A stretch of 64,000 nt of DNA from Atopsyche davidsoni (lineage: Eukaryota > Arthropoda > Insecta > Trichoptera > Hydrobiosidae), in the NCBI GenBank assembly GCA_022113835.1, contig JAILWY010000014.1, forward strand, positions 15,063,501 to 15,127,500. The letters are read 5' to 3'. The translations under genes were made by a program, and so were the position numbers. The notes beneath the pieces were generated by a model. It made no database searches. It had not been told where the DNA came from and saw only the letters and a program-made list of their open reading frames with translations. Below are positions 1-12,087 of the stretch, one piece after another (within the stretch, counting starts at the first letter, position 1; every line of letters begins with the position of its first letter).

Positions 1-1200
1 AAATAAGAATCGATTATACGTATCCCCACCCCGGCAAGCCAATATAAACTCCTTATTATCACGGAAGACAGAAACTTTCATACGTTCAATTAAATAATTA
101 TATTTTAATTCATATCAATTAAATATTTTCTTGGTAATGAAGGAGCTGACTGAGAGCAGAATCCTTCAGCATATATAAATTATTTATTAATTTTTATATA
201 ACTCAATTGTATGTTCCAAAAGTGAATGGCGTTAAATATATTTGTTGACGGATTTAATTTAAAAAAATTGATTATTTATATATTTGTCTATGGTGTATGC
301 GAAAATTTCAAATTATTTAATTAAAAGCTCCAAGCGTGGTTTGCTGTTATTATTGGGAATTGTGATCGCGTGTAGTTTATTTACTGTATTTCAGTGATAT
401 TTAAACCAAAAAATTATTGTTTCACATAAATGTGTTTTGTTCAACGCATTGAATCAATGTTTAATTGATATAGACATTTAGAAATAGATCATTTTAATCG
501 TATGTAAATATAGTAAATGCTTGAACCAAATATAGAATAATTTAAGATCCTTAATGTATGAAAATCGTAATAAATCACGTGTTAAATGCCGTTAGCACAG
601 TGTGAATATTTAAAGCTATGCTATTTGATTTTTTAGATCGCATATACTAACAAACAGGTAATGCTGTCAAAATCCTCGCTAAATTATGTAAACTAATTCT
701 GCTCGAATATGAAACGGTTATTCCCCCGTAAATGAGATAACTTCATTAAAAGTAATGTTAAGTGCCGATACCGTAACGCGATTCAGGTTCAACTAATAAC
801 GCGGTAGCGTAGGTATGAAACGCTTTGTTACGATTCTAGCGATTGTTTCGGAAACTCGAAAAGAGCTCCGGCTATTGACTTAATTATTTACTTAAAAAAA
901 AAATTCTTCCTACAGTTAATTCATTGATGAACGGATGCATTTATGTTATTGAATAAATTGAGAAAACAAAATTTATTTCGTTTGCTATTCATATAAAGAT
1001 TTGATTATTATGACACGTAATATATATCGTTAGAAAAATATTATCACTCGAAAGAAAAGGGGAAATAATCGTTGTTTTGACGTGTATTTGTTTCAATAAT
1101 ATAAATTGGTTTTATAAAATAATTTATATTCCTCGATTTTTGGGACAACGTATATTGTAAGGCACTGTCAATAAAAGTTAAAATTTTATATCCTTGCAGT
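1..1200. other. No gene seen
   Basis: AT-rich sequence without exon-like ORFs or clear repeats. Confidence 0.6.
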
Positions 1201-1216
1201 GCAGTTGCCGCTAAAC

Positions 1217-1398
1217 TATAAAATGAGCTCGAGAATGATCGTTAAACAGTGATGTTCAGTCGGTCTGGCCCAGTTAGTTTCTTGTACGATATTCCAAATC
1301 GTCGTTAATTGGATCGAGCGCAGAGCAGATCCACGATTTCATTTTATGGGAACTGGGACGAGAGCGCGTCTCCCGCGGCTCTCACCTCGCGAATACAG
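1217..1398 (+). promoter_or_regulatory. Possible core promoter and noncoding first exon
   Basis: TATAAAA at 1217-1223 is followed, 30 bases on, by ACAGT (1246-1250), then TTCAGT (1255-1260), which resembles an arthropod initiator. The next 140 bp are more GC-rich than the surroundings and end at ACAG/GTAAAT (1398/1399), a good donor. It could be the 5' exon of a gene such as the phospholipase about 19 kb downstream, but no link is proven. Confidence 0.25.
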
Positions 1399-2109
1399 GT
1401 AAATCGCAGATTATCTTCATCGGAGAAGTTATATAGTATAACCTAACCTAAATGGAAAACCCTATGCTAAGAAAACAAGCGTGTAAGTCACTGAAATTTG
1501 CATGTCACAAATATTATAGTTATCACTCAATTAAGTCGTATTAAGAGTATTCAAATTATACCCAAACGATAGATGCAACAATATTATTGTTTGTGTTCAA
1601 ATCAAGGTTTACCACAGTTATATCACGTCTTAACTATCTTTCGATTGAGATTTTCTGGTTTAAAAAATATAAATTTTAAGCAATGACAAATCTAATTAAT
1701 TTGGTCTGAAATGTTACAAGCTCGAGAGAAATAATCTGTTTCGTCCATCTGCTTATACAGTGATGTGAAATTATGCCAAAATCAATACGTTTTTTCTTTT
1801 TAATAAAAACCTAAAGCCCAAAAGATTTTACAAAATATTTTTAAATCTCCGCAAGAAGCGCTCATTAATCTTAATTCGATAAAGTGCTTTTATAATAATA
1901 AATCAAAAGTAACTTCCAAGGATGTCCGTGGCCCGTCCTATGATTGTGTCTATTAATTTAAAAATCACGTCAACTTTATCAAAGGCCCGATAATTTATTA
2001 ACTGAGAAGAAGCATGCCTTAAGTTCACAATTAAAGTTACAGACGACACTCTCAAAATAGCTCTCAATGTGTCTATGCTCTGTATTATTTAATTTACTAA
2101 TGATTAATG

Positions 2110-2290
2110 TTGTCGTAGGTTTTGGCAGTCGTTGTTTTAGAAGATGATTTCTGATTTTTTGGGTTTTATGCTGGGTTGTAGTTTGTATATTTCAACGTTT
2201 CGATTCCGGTACAGAGACCATCTTCAGGGTTCTAAATCCCTTCAAATTATGATCTCGGTTTAAATGAAAAACCTCATGCATTAAGAAGGC
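2110..2290. mobile_element. Foldback MITE, family 1, copy 1 (left arm)
   Basis: Starts GTCGTAGGTTTTGGCAGTCG and runs through TTTTATGCTGGGTTG and TTTCAACGTTTCG with CCGGTACAGAGACC. The same ordered motifs occur at 4994-5155, 10160-10440 and 18320-18510. Confidence 0.55.
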
Positions 2291-2824
2291 CGCACTTGCG
2301 TCCTCCTACTAGATCTGGTTTTGTAAAGCCGCCGAGTAGAAGTAATGTGAAGATTTCAACTATGTAAAAGGATCTTTCAAACACGCCTTGACGGTTTAAA
2401 CTTCTGGACTCCATTCATCTCGAGACACCTGTCCCTAATCTCACGGTTGGTCTTAATTCATTGCAGCTAAGCTTTTAATTCATACTGCAAACTAGTAACA
2501 CTTTATATGGTTGAGGTGCTTTGGGAATAGAGTTTTGAGTATGAGTCTACTTTCTCGGATTTTTTCCCAACGAATTATCATTAAGTATATGAGCTCTAAT
2601 GTAAAATTTAATGATTCATTTTAATATAAACTAGGTCTGGGAAAATAATCAAACCAGGCAAACTGTAAATAATTTTACTGTTTGTGACTCAACTATTTAA
2701 TCAATATTTAACAATGATAAAAGTCTTGCACAAATGATTTAAATATTGTCAACAAAACGTTTATTAAATTGCTTGTATATTAAATTCTCGCTTAGTTATA
2801 GAACACCAATAGTTCGATTGACAT

Positions 2825-2890
2825 TGATAGAATATTGCGATTGCCGTAGAACGTGGGTTCGAATCTCAGTGGGGTTCGCTTTTTTTACGT
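2825..2890 (+). mobile_element. SINE-like fragment
   Basis: GTGGGTTCGAATCTCAG matches a tRNA B box and is followed by a T7 run that would stop pol III. No intact tRNA is seen. Confidence 0.35.
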
Positions 2891-2899
2891 CTAGCTAGC

Positions 2900-4990
2900 T
2901 GCTTCTAGCATAACTTTACTTTGAGTATCTGAATGGATGGGTTTATAAATATTTATGAACGTTTTCAGTCGCGATGAGTTTTATATGTCTGCCGTATCTG
3001 GTTGCGGGGGTGACCAGGCAGCGATCTTTTAAAAATAACCAATACCTCTTACGACCACATCTGAACTCATAAATAATTCAAATTAAAAAAAATGACTGAC
3101 ATAATGACATGGTCTTAAAAAAATCGTATTTTATTTAATGTACAATTTTTAAATTATAAAGTGATATAAATTTACTTATAGCGGAGCTGAAGGAAAATGA
3201 TTTATCTCAAATTATGAATTTAAAAAGGAGAATGTTTTTAGTCACATCTTAAATTAATAATTATTCAATGAAATCATTTTAGTAGTAATTATTTATACAT
3301 TATATATAAATACTACTTAAATTACGATGCCTACGTAGGACATTATTAGGACGCCATTTGATTTAATATAGGTTACAATGATGGCCCTGTGAAAGGGAAA
3401 AAGTTCAGAGAAAACCTATGAAATACGAGCACCGAATATAGACCACCTCGGTCACGACCGCGCTGCTGTCTGCTTTGAATGTGCGCGATCGTGATTTACC
3501 GATAACTGTCCGGTAGAGAGCAGTCGAAACCGTTCTATCGACCTTCCAAATGGCTTTTTTGTAGAGGTGCTTACCTTCCGCGCATATCTCGGGCGGGTCA
3601 ATCAATAACGGAAAAATAACATTGCGTAGAAACAATTCAATGTGAATAAATTAAAAACATTGGAAATAACGAATGAGTAAACTATTTATCGCTAAAAATA
3701 TTCTCTCGATTAATAACATTACCTCTTTGGTTCTAGTAGTTAATTTAATATCAATGCGTATTTAAAGAAATCACGTAATAAGTTTCCAATAACTTTTTCC
3801 CTGAACACGACCTTTGCCAAGTTTTCTTTTCACCATTGAAGAAGGCAAATTGAGTCTTCACATGGCTCATGCTCATCAAGAATTCCAGACATGGACATTA
3901 CCCCGTAGGCTGCCACTAGAACCGTTCCTTTAAGAGCTCAATTTTTTATTTTTATTTTATTGAATAAAATTTTCAAACAACTAAAAAATAGATTTTTATA
4001 CCATATTAAAGTAGCTAAGGTCAAAGGGTCATTATTGCGCGCGTATAAATGTCAAGAGCTCGTCACGTGAAGGATATTTAAGAGGAAGGGACCACATGAC
4101 ATAGTCCGTGTCTTGTACAATGCTCGAAAAACACGAGTAAAAAGGTTATTCTAAACCATTTTGCCAGTGGTGAGCAGAAAACTTTTTATGATCAAAGTGA
4201 AAGGATGTGATCATTACTAAAAAAAAATTCTAAATTTAGAGACTTATATTTTTGATTATAGGGCAAAGTTGCTTTCCCGCATCAATATGTTGTAATTCTT
4301 AAAGCATACGAATTTAACACTTTTTAACCGAATTTCTCCAACAGTGCGTGCACTCCGTGCGTGAATGAATGCACTCATGCGTGTGCTTGTAAAAAAATAA
4401 TTCTGCATATCGTTGAAGTATGAAAAATCAGAATGTTGCGTGTGCACTGCGTTGCATGCATTTACTTAACCGTATTTTCACAACTTAGCGTTATAAATAT
4501 TCGTAACTGAATACCTGCACACACAGCAGGTTGGCCGAAGTCACGAATTATTTTTGAAAATTTTATTTTATTTTAAAGTTCGTACTTTGTGACAGCCGTT
4601 GGTGATAAACTCATTTTATCATTTGTTAGGCCGCGTCAATTTTGGATTTTTTTGTTTTTTTTTTTGAAATGTTGATCGGTTTTGATCGGTACAGTCGAGT
4701 ACGTGGACAATTGCAGGTTGTGTAGTCGGTACTACTACATATTGCTGGCGGGCAGTTTTCAAGCAGCGTGGAGTCAGTAGATATTGATCTGTCGCTTGTT
4801 ATTTAAGGCCCAGGGCTGGCGGGGTTCCAACTTCGCCGCTGCAGGGGCATAACTCACCCCCGTGCGGCTCTGCCCCGCGCCCAACCTGGTGACGTTCCCG
4901 CAGCAATTTGCCAGACTGTAACTGGTTCTGCTTATAGCAAAGGTCCCTAAAGATGCCGACTGGTTAAATTTGCAATACTCCATAAACTTT
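2900..4990. other. No gene recognised; one GC-rich patch
   Basis: AT-rich. Short ORFs at 3405-3635 and 4256-4447 look fortuitous. The patch at 4800-4920 is GC-rich on both strands without recognisable protein or splice signals. Confidence 0.5.
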
Positions 4991-4993
4991 GTT

Positions 4994-5155
4994 CTTCGGT
5001 GTTGTGCTGCGGTTTACTTTGAATCTTCCGACGTTTCGGTACTAGAGCCATGTTCAGAGATGACCGGGACCAAGAAAATTCAAAGTGTAATGCAGCACAA
5101 TACCCATGAATGAAATCAATCAAATAAAAATGGCTGCCTAAACATTCGAACACAT
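4994..5155. mobile_element. Foldback MITE, family 1, copy 2
   Basis: Contains GTGTTGTGCTGCGG, the CGACGTTTCGGTACTAGAGC motif, and an inverted GTAATGCAGCACAAT near the other side. It ends with the reverse complement of the family terminus (GGCTGCCTAAACATTCGAAC). It stands just before family 2 copy A. Confidence 0.55.
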
Positions 5156-5174
5156 TTATAATACTTCTAATTTA

Positions 5175-5505
5175 TAATATTTTTGAATAAAATACTTGAG
5201 TGATTTTCCACATTTTTATTTTTATTAGTGACCGGTTTCGCCAACCTTTCACGTTGGCATTATCAAACAGAGTGAGATTTTATGTAATAATAAGCAATTA
5301 GGTAAACAATTGTTAGAGGGAGAGGTTGTTGGAAAGAGAGAGAATGATTGTCAGGTGATAAGGTGGTAAGGTCAACGTTAAAGGTCGGCGAAACCGGTCA
5401 CTAATAAAAATAAAAAAGTGGAAAATCACTCAAATATTTTATTCAAAAATATTAAAATGGAATTGCACCAAGTACTCTCTGTCAAAAATATTGAATTTCT
5501 AATTT
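5175..5505. mobile_element. Palindromic MITE, family 2, copy A
   Basis: Two long inverted arms (about 5175-5270 and 5385-5505) share AAAATACTTGAGTGATTTTC, TTTATTAGTGACCGG and GGTTTCGCCAAC. A 110-bp unique centre separates them. The right arm adds a tail with AGTACTCTCTGTCAAAAATA, which also starts copies B and C. Confidence 0.7.
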
Positions 5506-5519
5506 ATAATCGTTACCTT

Positions 5520-7600
5520 CTATTTATTCGGCTATTCATATTTGTTGTTAAAAGCAACATTGAAAAAGAGTAGATAAAAAATATAATTAAATTCAAAATA
5601 TATACAATAGAAAGGAAGTGTAAAAGGAATAAATGGGAGCTTTATTTTTTTTTTCAAAGCTTCACAAAAAAGACGATTCTGAGGTACTTACACTGAAAGC
5701 AGTAAGAAGATATTATTATTCAAAACAGGGTCGTCAATAAGTATGAAAGATAATATAAAATTTCCTTATTATTAGCTATATATGCATTTAATATAATCTA
5801 TGAAGAAAGAAGAAAGGATAATATCTAGTGTTCCTTGTGGTGCATATTTTATTTGTTACAATATTTGCAACGCTTTAAATGTTTATCATTGGACCTATTG
5901 AATTCAAAGAAATTTCTGGTTCTGGTTTGAAAAGTTGGGCGTCGACCAAAAAAGTTTTTGAAGCTTTATTTTAACCTGTAGTTTTCTGATAATTGGGGCA
6001 CATTTGGAGTACCTTGCCAGGTTTCTGCTGTCTTCAGTATTTCACGTCCTAATTTCTTATAACTGCTTAAATTTAGACAAATGTCAGTTTCTTGCACTCT
6101 CTAATATGTACTTAAATGTTATACGTTTTTAGCTTAACTTGGACAGCTCGTGGTTTGATGATTGGAGCGGTTAATTGTTCACCATCCATGAGTAACCGGT
6201 TTACCAAAAGGCAACATTTTTGGAAAAACCATTGTAAAAAATTGTTTTCTGTTACGTGATAGTTAAAAAAAACATGCAAATGTCCGAGAAAGATAAGCTG
6301 GGCAGTTAAGATCTTAAAAATCTAATTTGAATTTAAATGCGATCTTCAACTTTTACACATTAGTATGGTCAAACACACCTCGTTTTATGATTATCCCAGA
6401 GCAGATGTCTACTACTAGCGAAATAAACCTATGAAATCAGATGCGGTTAGAGTGAATTATCGACCTGTCTATGCAGTAAAACGTATTATATGTTTTGCTT
6501 GAGCAAAGTAGCAACAAAAATAGCTAAAATGGGGTTTTTAAAGTGTATATTTGCAGTACTTCTGCATCATTTTGTATGTAAAAGTAAAAGACTTAAATAA
6601 AACAAAGTTCATATCTTGTACTGAATATTTATTTTTTTACCAACGTACATTATTTATTGTGGGTGTAGGACGCCGCTCCTGACATTGCCCATGTGTTTCC
6701 TTTAGTGGGGAAAAACTTCGTGTGTATAATCGAGGACCATCTTTCTTACGAGTCGGGCTAGTAAATTTGAGGACTTTAGCATAGGGTGACCACGGATTCG
6801 TATACTTGAAACAGTGATCAGTTTTTTTTATTAAAAAGAAATATGTATACTATTTTTATAATAATGCAGATGATACGTAGTTGTATTATGTATTTTAATA
6901 TCATCCTTAACTTAAACGTTTAATTTATAAAAGTCCATATTTTACAACAAAGCAAAATAAGCAAATGGTGAAGAATTAAAGACAATTTATGTTTCTAAGC
7001 CGTTTAAGCTCTTGAAATAAAAAAGTGCTCACGAAATAAAATTATTGTAAACTTATTGGCAAATGGCAAATGCCAGACACGTATTAAGCTAAATGATAAC
7101 CAAAACTGCCCTGAACGCATTTTTCTGTCGTGTAAATGTAAACTAAAAACTGAACAAAGTAAATAATTACTTTTTATAAAGATTCAATATTTTTAGGACT
7201 GTCCCATTTAGATCTGGATTTCTGGCTATCGCATTGCTTAACTTTTCTTTTATTTCTAACCTTGAAGTAATTTTAGCTTATTTTTGTTAAATATTTATTT
7301 TTTGCTAAGTGAGTTGCGCATAAGTGTACACGGCACGATAAATAAATTTATAAGTTTAATACAACATTAGGATGTTGTGCAAAGTTTAGCTATATTTTGT
7401 TTCGGTAAAACGATATTCTGTTTGTAAAACTTTCGTGAACAAATTAAGAAGAACGTGTTTATCTGATGCTGAGATCTGTGTATCTTATTTGTCTAAAATT
7501 ATACAAAATCTATTAATGGTTAAACTAGAGGTATGACTTTCTGATGCGGTGGCAAAAAAAAATTCTACCAAATTTTTACATATAATATAACAGTTCAATT
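5520..7600. other. No gene seen
   Basis: AT-rich intergenic sequence. No repeats or exon-like stretches stand out. Confidence 0.55.
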
Positions 7601-7626
7601 AATTTAAAACCACATTTTAAAATGTT

Positions 7627-7950
7627 GTGGAATTTATACTTATCTATTTAATAAAAATGCTAATATATCACAGCAATTATAGGTATAACTCTAAAATATC
7701 TAAAATAAATTATTTTAATGACGTTAATACAATAGGAATTATTATTTATAATAAATTTAATGACACATATTTTCTTCCAGAATCCATCCATATGAAAATA
7801 GGGCGTAAAGAAAATAATTACAGCAAGATTATTCGTAATAACCGATTAATATTTACAAAAAATGTAGGTAATAAATACTTTTTAAATATAATTGTAGAAT
7901 TGAAGTCTGTGGAAATTAAACCAAATAAAAACAAGCCGTTTAGAATTTAA
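7627..7950 (+). CDS. Unrecognised AT-rich ORF, 107 codons
   Basis: An open frame in DNA of about 75-80 percent AT, where stop codons should be frequent. The product is rich in Ile, Asn, Lys and Tyr, with a segment LPESIHMKIGRKENNYSKII. It opens with GTG; the first ATG is internal. Similar 11-base sequences in inverted orientation (ATGTTGTGGAA near 7622; mirrored TTTTCACAACAT near 7961) may bound it. I do not recognise the family. It could be a relic of a mobile element or of AT-rich foreign DNA, or chance. Confidence 0.25.
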   Translation: MEFILIYLIKMLIYHSNYRYNSKISKINYFNDVNTIGIIIYNKFNDTYFLPESIHMKIGRKENNYSKIIRNNRLIFTKNVGNKYFLNIIVELKSVEIKPNKNKPFRI

Positions 7951-7974
7951 GTTCAATAAGTTTTCACAACATCC

Positions 7975-9330
7975 AAATATAATATTACACAGTAAAATTT
8001 TCTTAATGTACATTCTTGAACATTTTTAAAAGGGTTTAATTTTTCAATTGATTATAGTAATTTACATAAAAAATCGATTTCAACCATTGGGCGCATCCAT
8101 TTTGTATAAATTCGTTAATGGTTCCAATAAAATCTTTCGGTATTTTTTCCTGTCGCGCTTTCGACAGCCATATTGATATAGGAATGTCATTTCTTACCAA
8201 ATCTCTATTAAATTTTCAGGTCGTTTGCTTCCAAAGGCGAGAAAATTGTTCCGAACTACATTTATTACTGCTTCACTACATATCAAATATTCTATATATA
8301 TTTATAGATAAATTTTTTTTCATCTAGCTGTTAATATTTTGATGCGGCTTTTTATAAAAAAAAAACCAATAACCATCATATAGGAGCCTGTATCTTATAA
8401 GACACCCAATATAAAGGGATGCTATTGACTAATTGTAAATCGATTGCATGTTATGTCGCTGCGTGTGTAGGCTTTATGATTCACGTGTTTCAGATTAGTA
8501 AGGTTTTAATTTAGCAGTGGATCCACTGCTTGTGCGCCAATGTACAAACTATAGTAAAATATTCCATAGTTCATCCAAAATTGTTTTGAATATCTGCCAA
8601 AAGTCACAGTGAAGATCGTTCGCGAGTTCAGTGACCCCAAACAGTCAATGTCAAGGATATTGTATTGTTATATTTTTGACAACTGTGTGTCCGTGGCGAG
8701 TACAGATCTCTCCGAAGCTAAACAAAGGCCTGACTTTCCAAGTCTTTTAAAAATCGAACCAACGGGGAAAACAAAATTCTGCGGAGGTACTACAGCGAGC
8801 GGAGGTAGTCAAGTATTATAGTAAATCCCAGAAACCGAACAATCGAGGGAGTAAATGCAGGACTGCAGCAAAGTTCTACGAATTTTTTCATTGACAAATC
8901 GTAAATGCCGTAAAGATACTATTAGTGAGGTTTTTTTTAAATTTTAATTTCATTTTATCAGAAAAAATTACCCCCTTTGTGGTAAATTTGATAAGCTGGA
9001 TTATTGATTTGATATTTTTTAATTGTGTTTTAAATTGAGCCGCAAACAAAAAAAACTATTTTGTGTGGTTTTCAATAAATTAAAAATAATTTGTGCCAGT
9101 TCGTTTATATTTTTTGAGCATTTTGTATCCAATTTTAGAGTACATTAAAAAAAAAAATATTTTATGTAAAATATCTGAATAGCGTATTCAATAATCAATA
9201 ATAATGATGATATAAACACGAAACCTGAACGTTTTTGCACTTTTTTATGATCCGTGGATTCTTTAATATCTTTTAAAATGCCAATGTTACATATTTTTGT
9301 CTTCAAAAAATTTCCATTTTTCGAAATATT
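7975..9330. other. No gene recognised
   Basis: AT-rich. The short ORFs at 8118-8327 and 8609-8821 show no family signature. Confidence 0.5.
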
Positions 9331-9334
9331 CAAA

Positions 9335-9559
9335 ATATCGGTACTTGTTTTTTATCCGACCACCAAAATTTTTTAATGTACATGTACTCGCAGATATAAG
9401 AATCTATCATATGATACGATGAGTCCCGTTGTGGCGTTTATTTCGTTCATTGCAGATATCCATGACCGCTCGATTTGTTGGGTTAGGTTAGGTTAGGTTA
9501 AAAAAAAAAAGGTTAGGTACAAGTTTTTTGGTGGTCGGATAAAAAAAAAGTACCAATAT
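9335..9559. mobile_element. MITE-like element carrying TTAGG repeats
   Basis: Inverted ends AATATCGGTAC...ATCCGACCACCAAAA and TTTTGGTGGTCGGAT...GTACCAATAT enclose about 150 bp. The inside holds four tandem copies of GGTTA, an A-run, then GGTTAGG. Confidence 0.55.
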
Positions 9560-9639
9560 ATCTTCATAACACAGTATGGTTATGCATAATGCACAGGTAG
9601 GCATAATAACACAATATTCACTCAGTCCAGATGTTAGCT

Positions 9640-9890
9640 CGCTTGGTCGTCTTTAATGAGACTTTTGGTTAATATCCGGGCCACTCGTCACCGGCACTCT
9701 GTGTGGTGCTCCTTGCATCGTAGTTCCTCCGCACGAGCCCTTTTCCCGGGTCCGCGCGGCTCCGCGGCGCCTGCGGGCGGCGGCGGGGGGCGCGGGGCGG
9801 GGGCGCCGGGATCGATCCCGGCGAGACCCCAAGCCCCGCTCACACTGGACGGGACTGGCACAACCGAGCCGCTGGGCCACCTCATCAGCT
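9640..9890 (-). mobile_element. GC-rich tRNA-derived SINE-like block
   Basis: On the minus strand, GGTGGCCCAGCGGCTCGG resembles a tRNA A box and GGGATCGATCCCGG a B box. A very GC-rich body follows. ORFs seen here in several frames are by-products of the base composition. Confidence 0.45.
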
Positions 9891-9906
9891 CACTAACTTA
9901 TTTGTT

Positions 9907-10050
9907 AAGAAATTCAATCTTTTTGACAGAGAGTACTTGGTGGAATTCCATTTTAATATTTTTGAATAAAATACTTGAGTGATTTTCCACATTTTTTATT
10001 TTTATTAGTGACCGGTTTCGCCAACCTTTCACGTTGGCACTATCAAAAAT
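9907..10050. mobile_element. Palindromic MITE, family 2, copy B (one arm)
   Basis: A single arm of the family seen at 5175-5505 and 13301-13527. It runs from AAGAAATTCAATC through the CCGGTTTCGCCAACC core, and the partner arm is absent. It abuts the GC-rich SINE-like block ending near 9890. Confidence 0.65.
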
Positions 10051-10159
10051 ATTAACTTATTTATTGCCATTTTAACGACTTTTATAGAACCGCCCGGTTG
10101 TCTAGTACTTATCATAATTAATTCATCACTCAATGCCGATAGCAATATTATTTAAATTT

Positions 10160-10440
10160 GTTCGTAAGTTTTGGCAGCCGTTGATATTGGTTTTTTTTTC
10201 GTTCTTGCGTATTGTGTTGCATTAAGCTTTGAACATTTCAACGTTCAGGCTCCGGTACTGTGTCATTTTAATGAGTTACGGTCCCCGAAAATGATCTTTG
10301 GAAATCTTTAAAGACGGCTTCAGTACCTGGACTGTAACGTCGGAAGACTCAAAAAGCAATGCCGCACAATCCTCATGAATAAAAAAAATTCCCCTTATCA
10401 TGCGCCATCTTATCACGGTTGATTCAAATGAATGCTTAAT
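10160..10440. mobile_element. Foldback MITE, family 1, copy 3
   Basis: Starts TTCGTAAGTTTTGGCAGCCG. GTATTGTGTTGCATTAAGC on the left pairs with AGCAATGCCGCACAATCC on the right, and it carries the CCGGTACTG motif. Confidence 0.55.
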
Positions 10441-10514
10441 AATATAATCAGCTCGTTTCCATTTCTCTCATATAAGTGGAGACATTGAAGTGAATTTTCG
10501 TGCCCTCACGCGCT

Positions 10515-10632
10515 CTGCCCCTGCCGTGCCCCTGCCGTGCCCCTGCCGTGCCCGTGCCGTGCCCGTGCCGTGCCCGTGCCGTGCCCGTGCCGTGCCCGTG
10601 CCGTGCCCGTGCCGTGCCCGTGCCGTGCCCCC
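10515..10632. repeat. GC-rich minisatellite, 11-bp unit
   Basis: About 11 tandem copies of CCGTGCCCGTG, the first ones with CCCCTG. Because 11 is not a multiple of 3, all frames stay open on both strands and yield spurious Arg/His/Gly- or Pro/Cys-rich ORFs. Confidence 0.9.
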
Positions 10633-10649
10633 GCCAGCGCTCCCGCCCC

Positions 10650-12080
10650 GGCACTGGAGGCACTTTGACATTTTGTTTCAGCTCAATAATTGGGGAGCAT
10701 CTCTATAGCAACCGCCTCCGTCCCGTCGAAGCCGAGTCAAAGATAGGAGATTTATTATTTAACTAGGCGCTATTTTTACAGCATCCATCGCCCCACTCTT
10801 TGACCGTATAATATCCAACAATTATAAGCAACACAAAATTTTGTCTGGTAATACTATGATAAATATTAAATTGCAATAAAAGTGAACATCATCTCGTTAA
10901 AATTATGCTGTACTCTTTTTGTCGCGACCTTTTTCAACTTCCCAACTACAAATAATTGAAGCGATTTACATTATCGTCTTTTGTATACTTTTGTGTTATA
11001 ATTTATTAGTTTAGCGCCAGTTATTTTGAGTATCGTCTTTATTGAACTAAATTTAATGAAACTGAGTAGTAATTTATTTAACGCATTGCGCAGTATTATT
11101 CGGCTCGTTTTGAGATATTAATTGAATAAAAATTATGAGTCGTTATACAAGTGGATAATTTATATCATGGGCCATTAGCGATAACAATATATTTTCACGG
11201 TATCAATTTTGTCTTTTTTTACCTTGTAATGTCTTCACATAAATAAGAAACGAAGAGATATCTGAAAATTCTGGGGGAAAATGAGTCCATGTATATTTGA
11301 ACATAGATACATGTATTTTATTTTATGAATACATATTAATTTATAAGTGTACGTATGAGAGAAAGAGTTCCACTCTCGAGACGTTAATTTTAAATTCACG
11401 CAAAAGTAAAAAAAACCTACCCTAATATCAATTCTAGATTCCAACAGCTTTTTCACCCTTATCAGCGCGAGAGCGGAAGGGTAGGGAACGGCGATTTATC
11501 AGTGTCTCTTGTCCGCACACACACCCGCTGTCCCATTGTCCCAGATTATATCAAATAATATCCCATTAATACCGGGACAATGTATAAACTATCTAATTAC
11601 GCAATTACTCAAAAAAACCCGCCGTGCTTAAGACCGCGTGACATTACATTGCCTCCTCCGGGTCTTGTCGCTGTATAAAATATACTCGTATATTTCTATA
11701 AATGAAAGTGGAACCTCGCTTGTAACAGATTATATTGTAAAGACATTTTCTTTACTTTGAAATTAGTTTATATATAAATATAGCAATTAAATAGTAACGA
11801 AATAAAAATAAATATTTTTGAGCTCGGACAGTAATAGTATATTTATAAAAACTGGCTGTGACAGCGTCCATCACTGGCTCGAAGTGGGGTGTATTTGTGG
11901 CGCACATTTGTGCAGAACATTTTCACGCGACCCTGTTACGCAATATAGAGCCGAGACTCCCTGCGGGCGTCCATCCGCGAGATTGCAATATTTGTTACAG
12001 GGTCTAAGAGTTCCGTTTAATGTATTATAAGTAACATGTATTGCAAAAAACAATTGTTGTCGAGTGTATTTAGAAAATAT
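10650..12080. other. No gene seen
   Basis: AT-rich sequence between the minisatellite and the short Helitron, with no supported feature. Confidence 0.55.
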
Positions 12081-12087
12081 TATCATA

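Noticed and set aside
9480..9520. TTAGG tract as a telomere
   Set aside because: Only a few units, flanked by ordinary sequence and inside an inverted-repeat element; the same holds for CCTAA at 13134-13160.
9653..9982. Three GC-rich ORFs on both strands
   Set aside because: They cover a SINE-like block and run into a MITE arm; no protein family or splice sites.
10448..10766. Overlapping ORFs on both strands rich in Arg/His/Gly or Pro/Cys
   Set aside because: They are translations of the 11-bp minisatellite, which is open in every frame.
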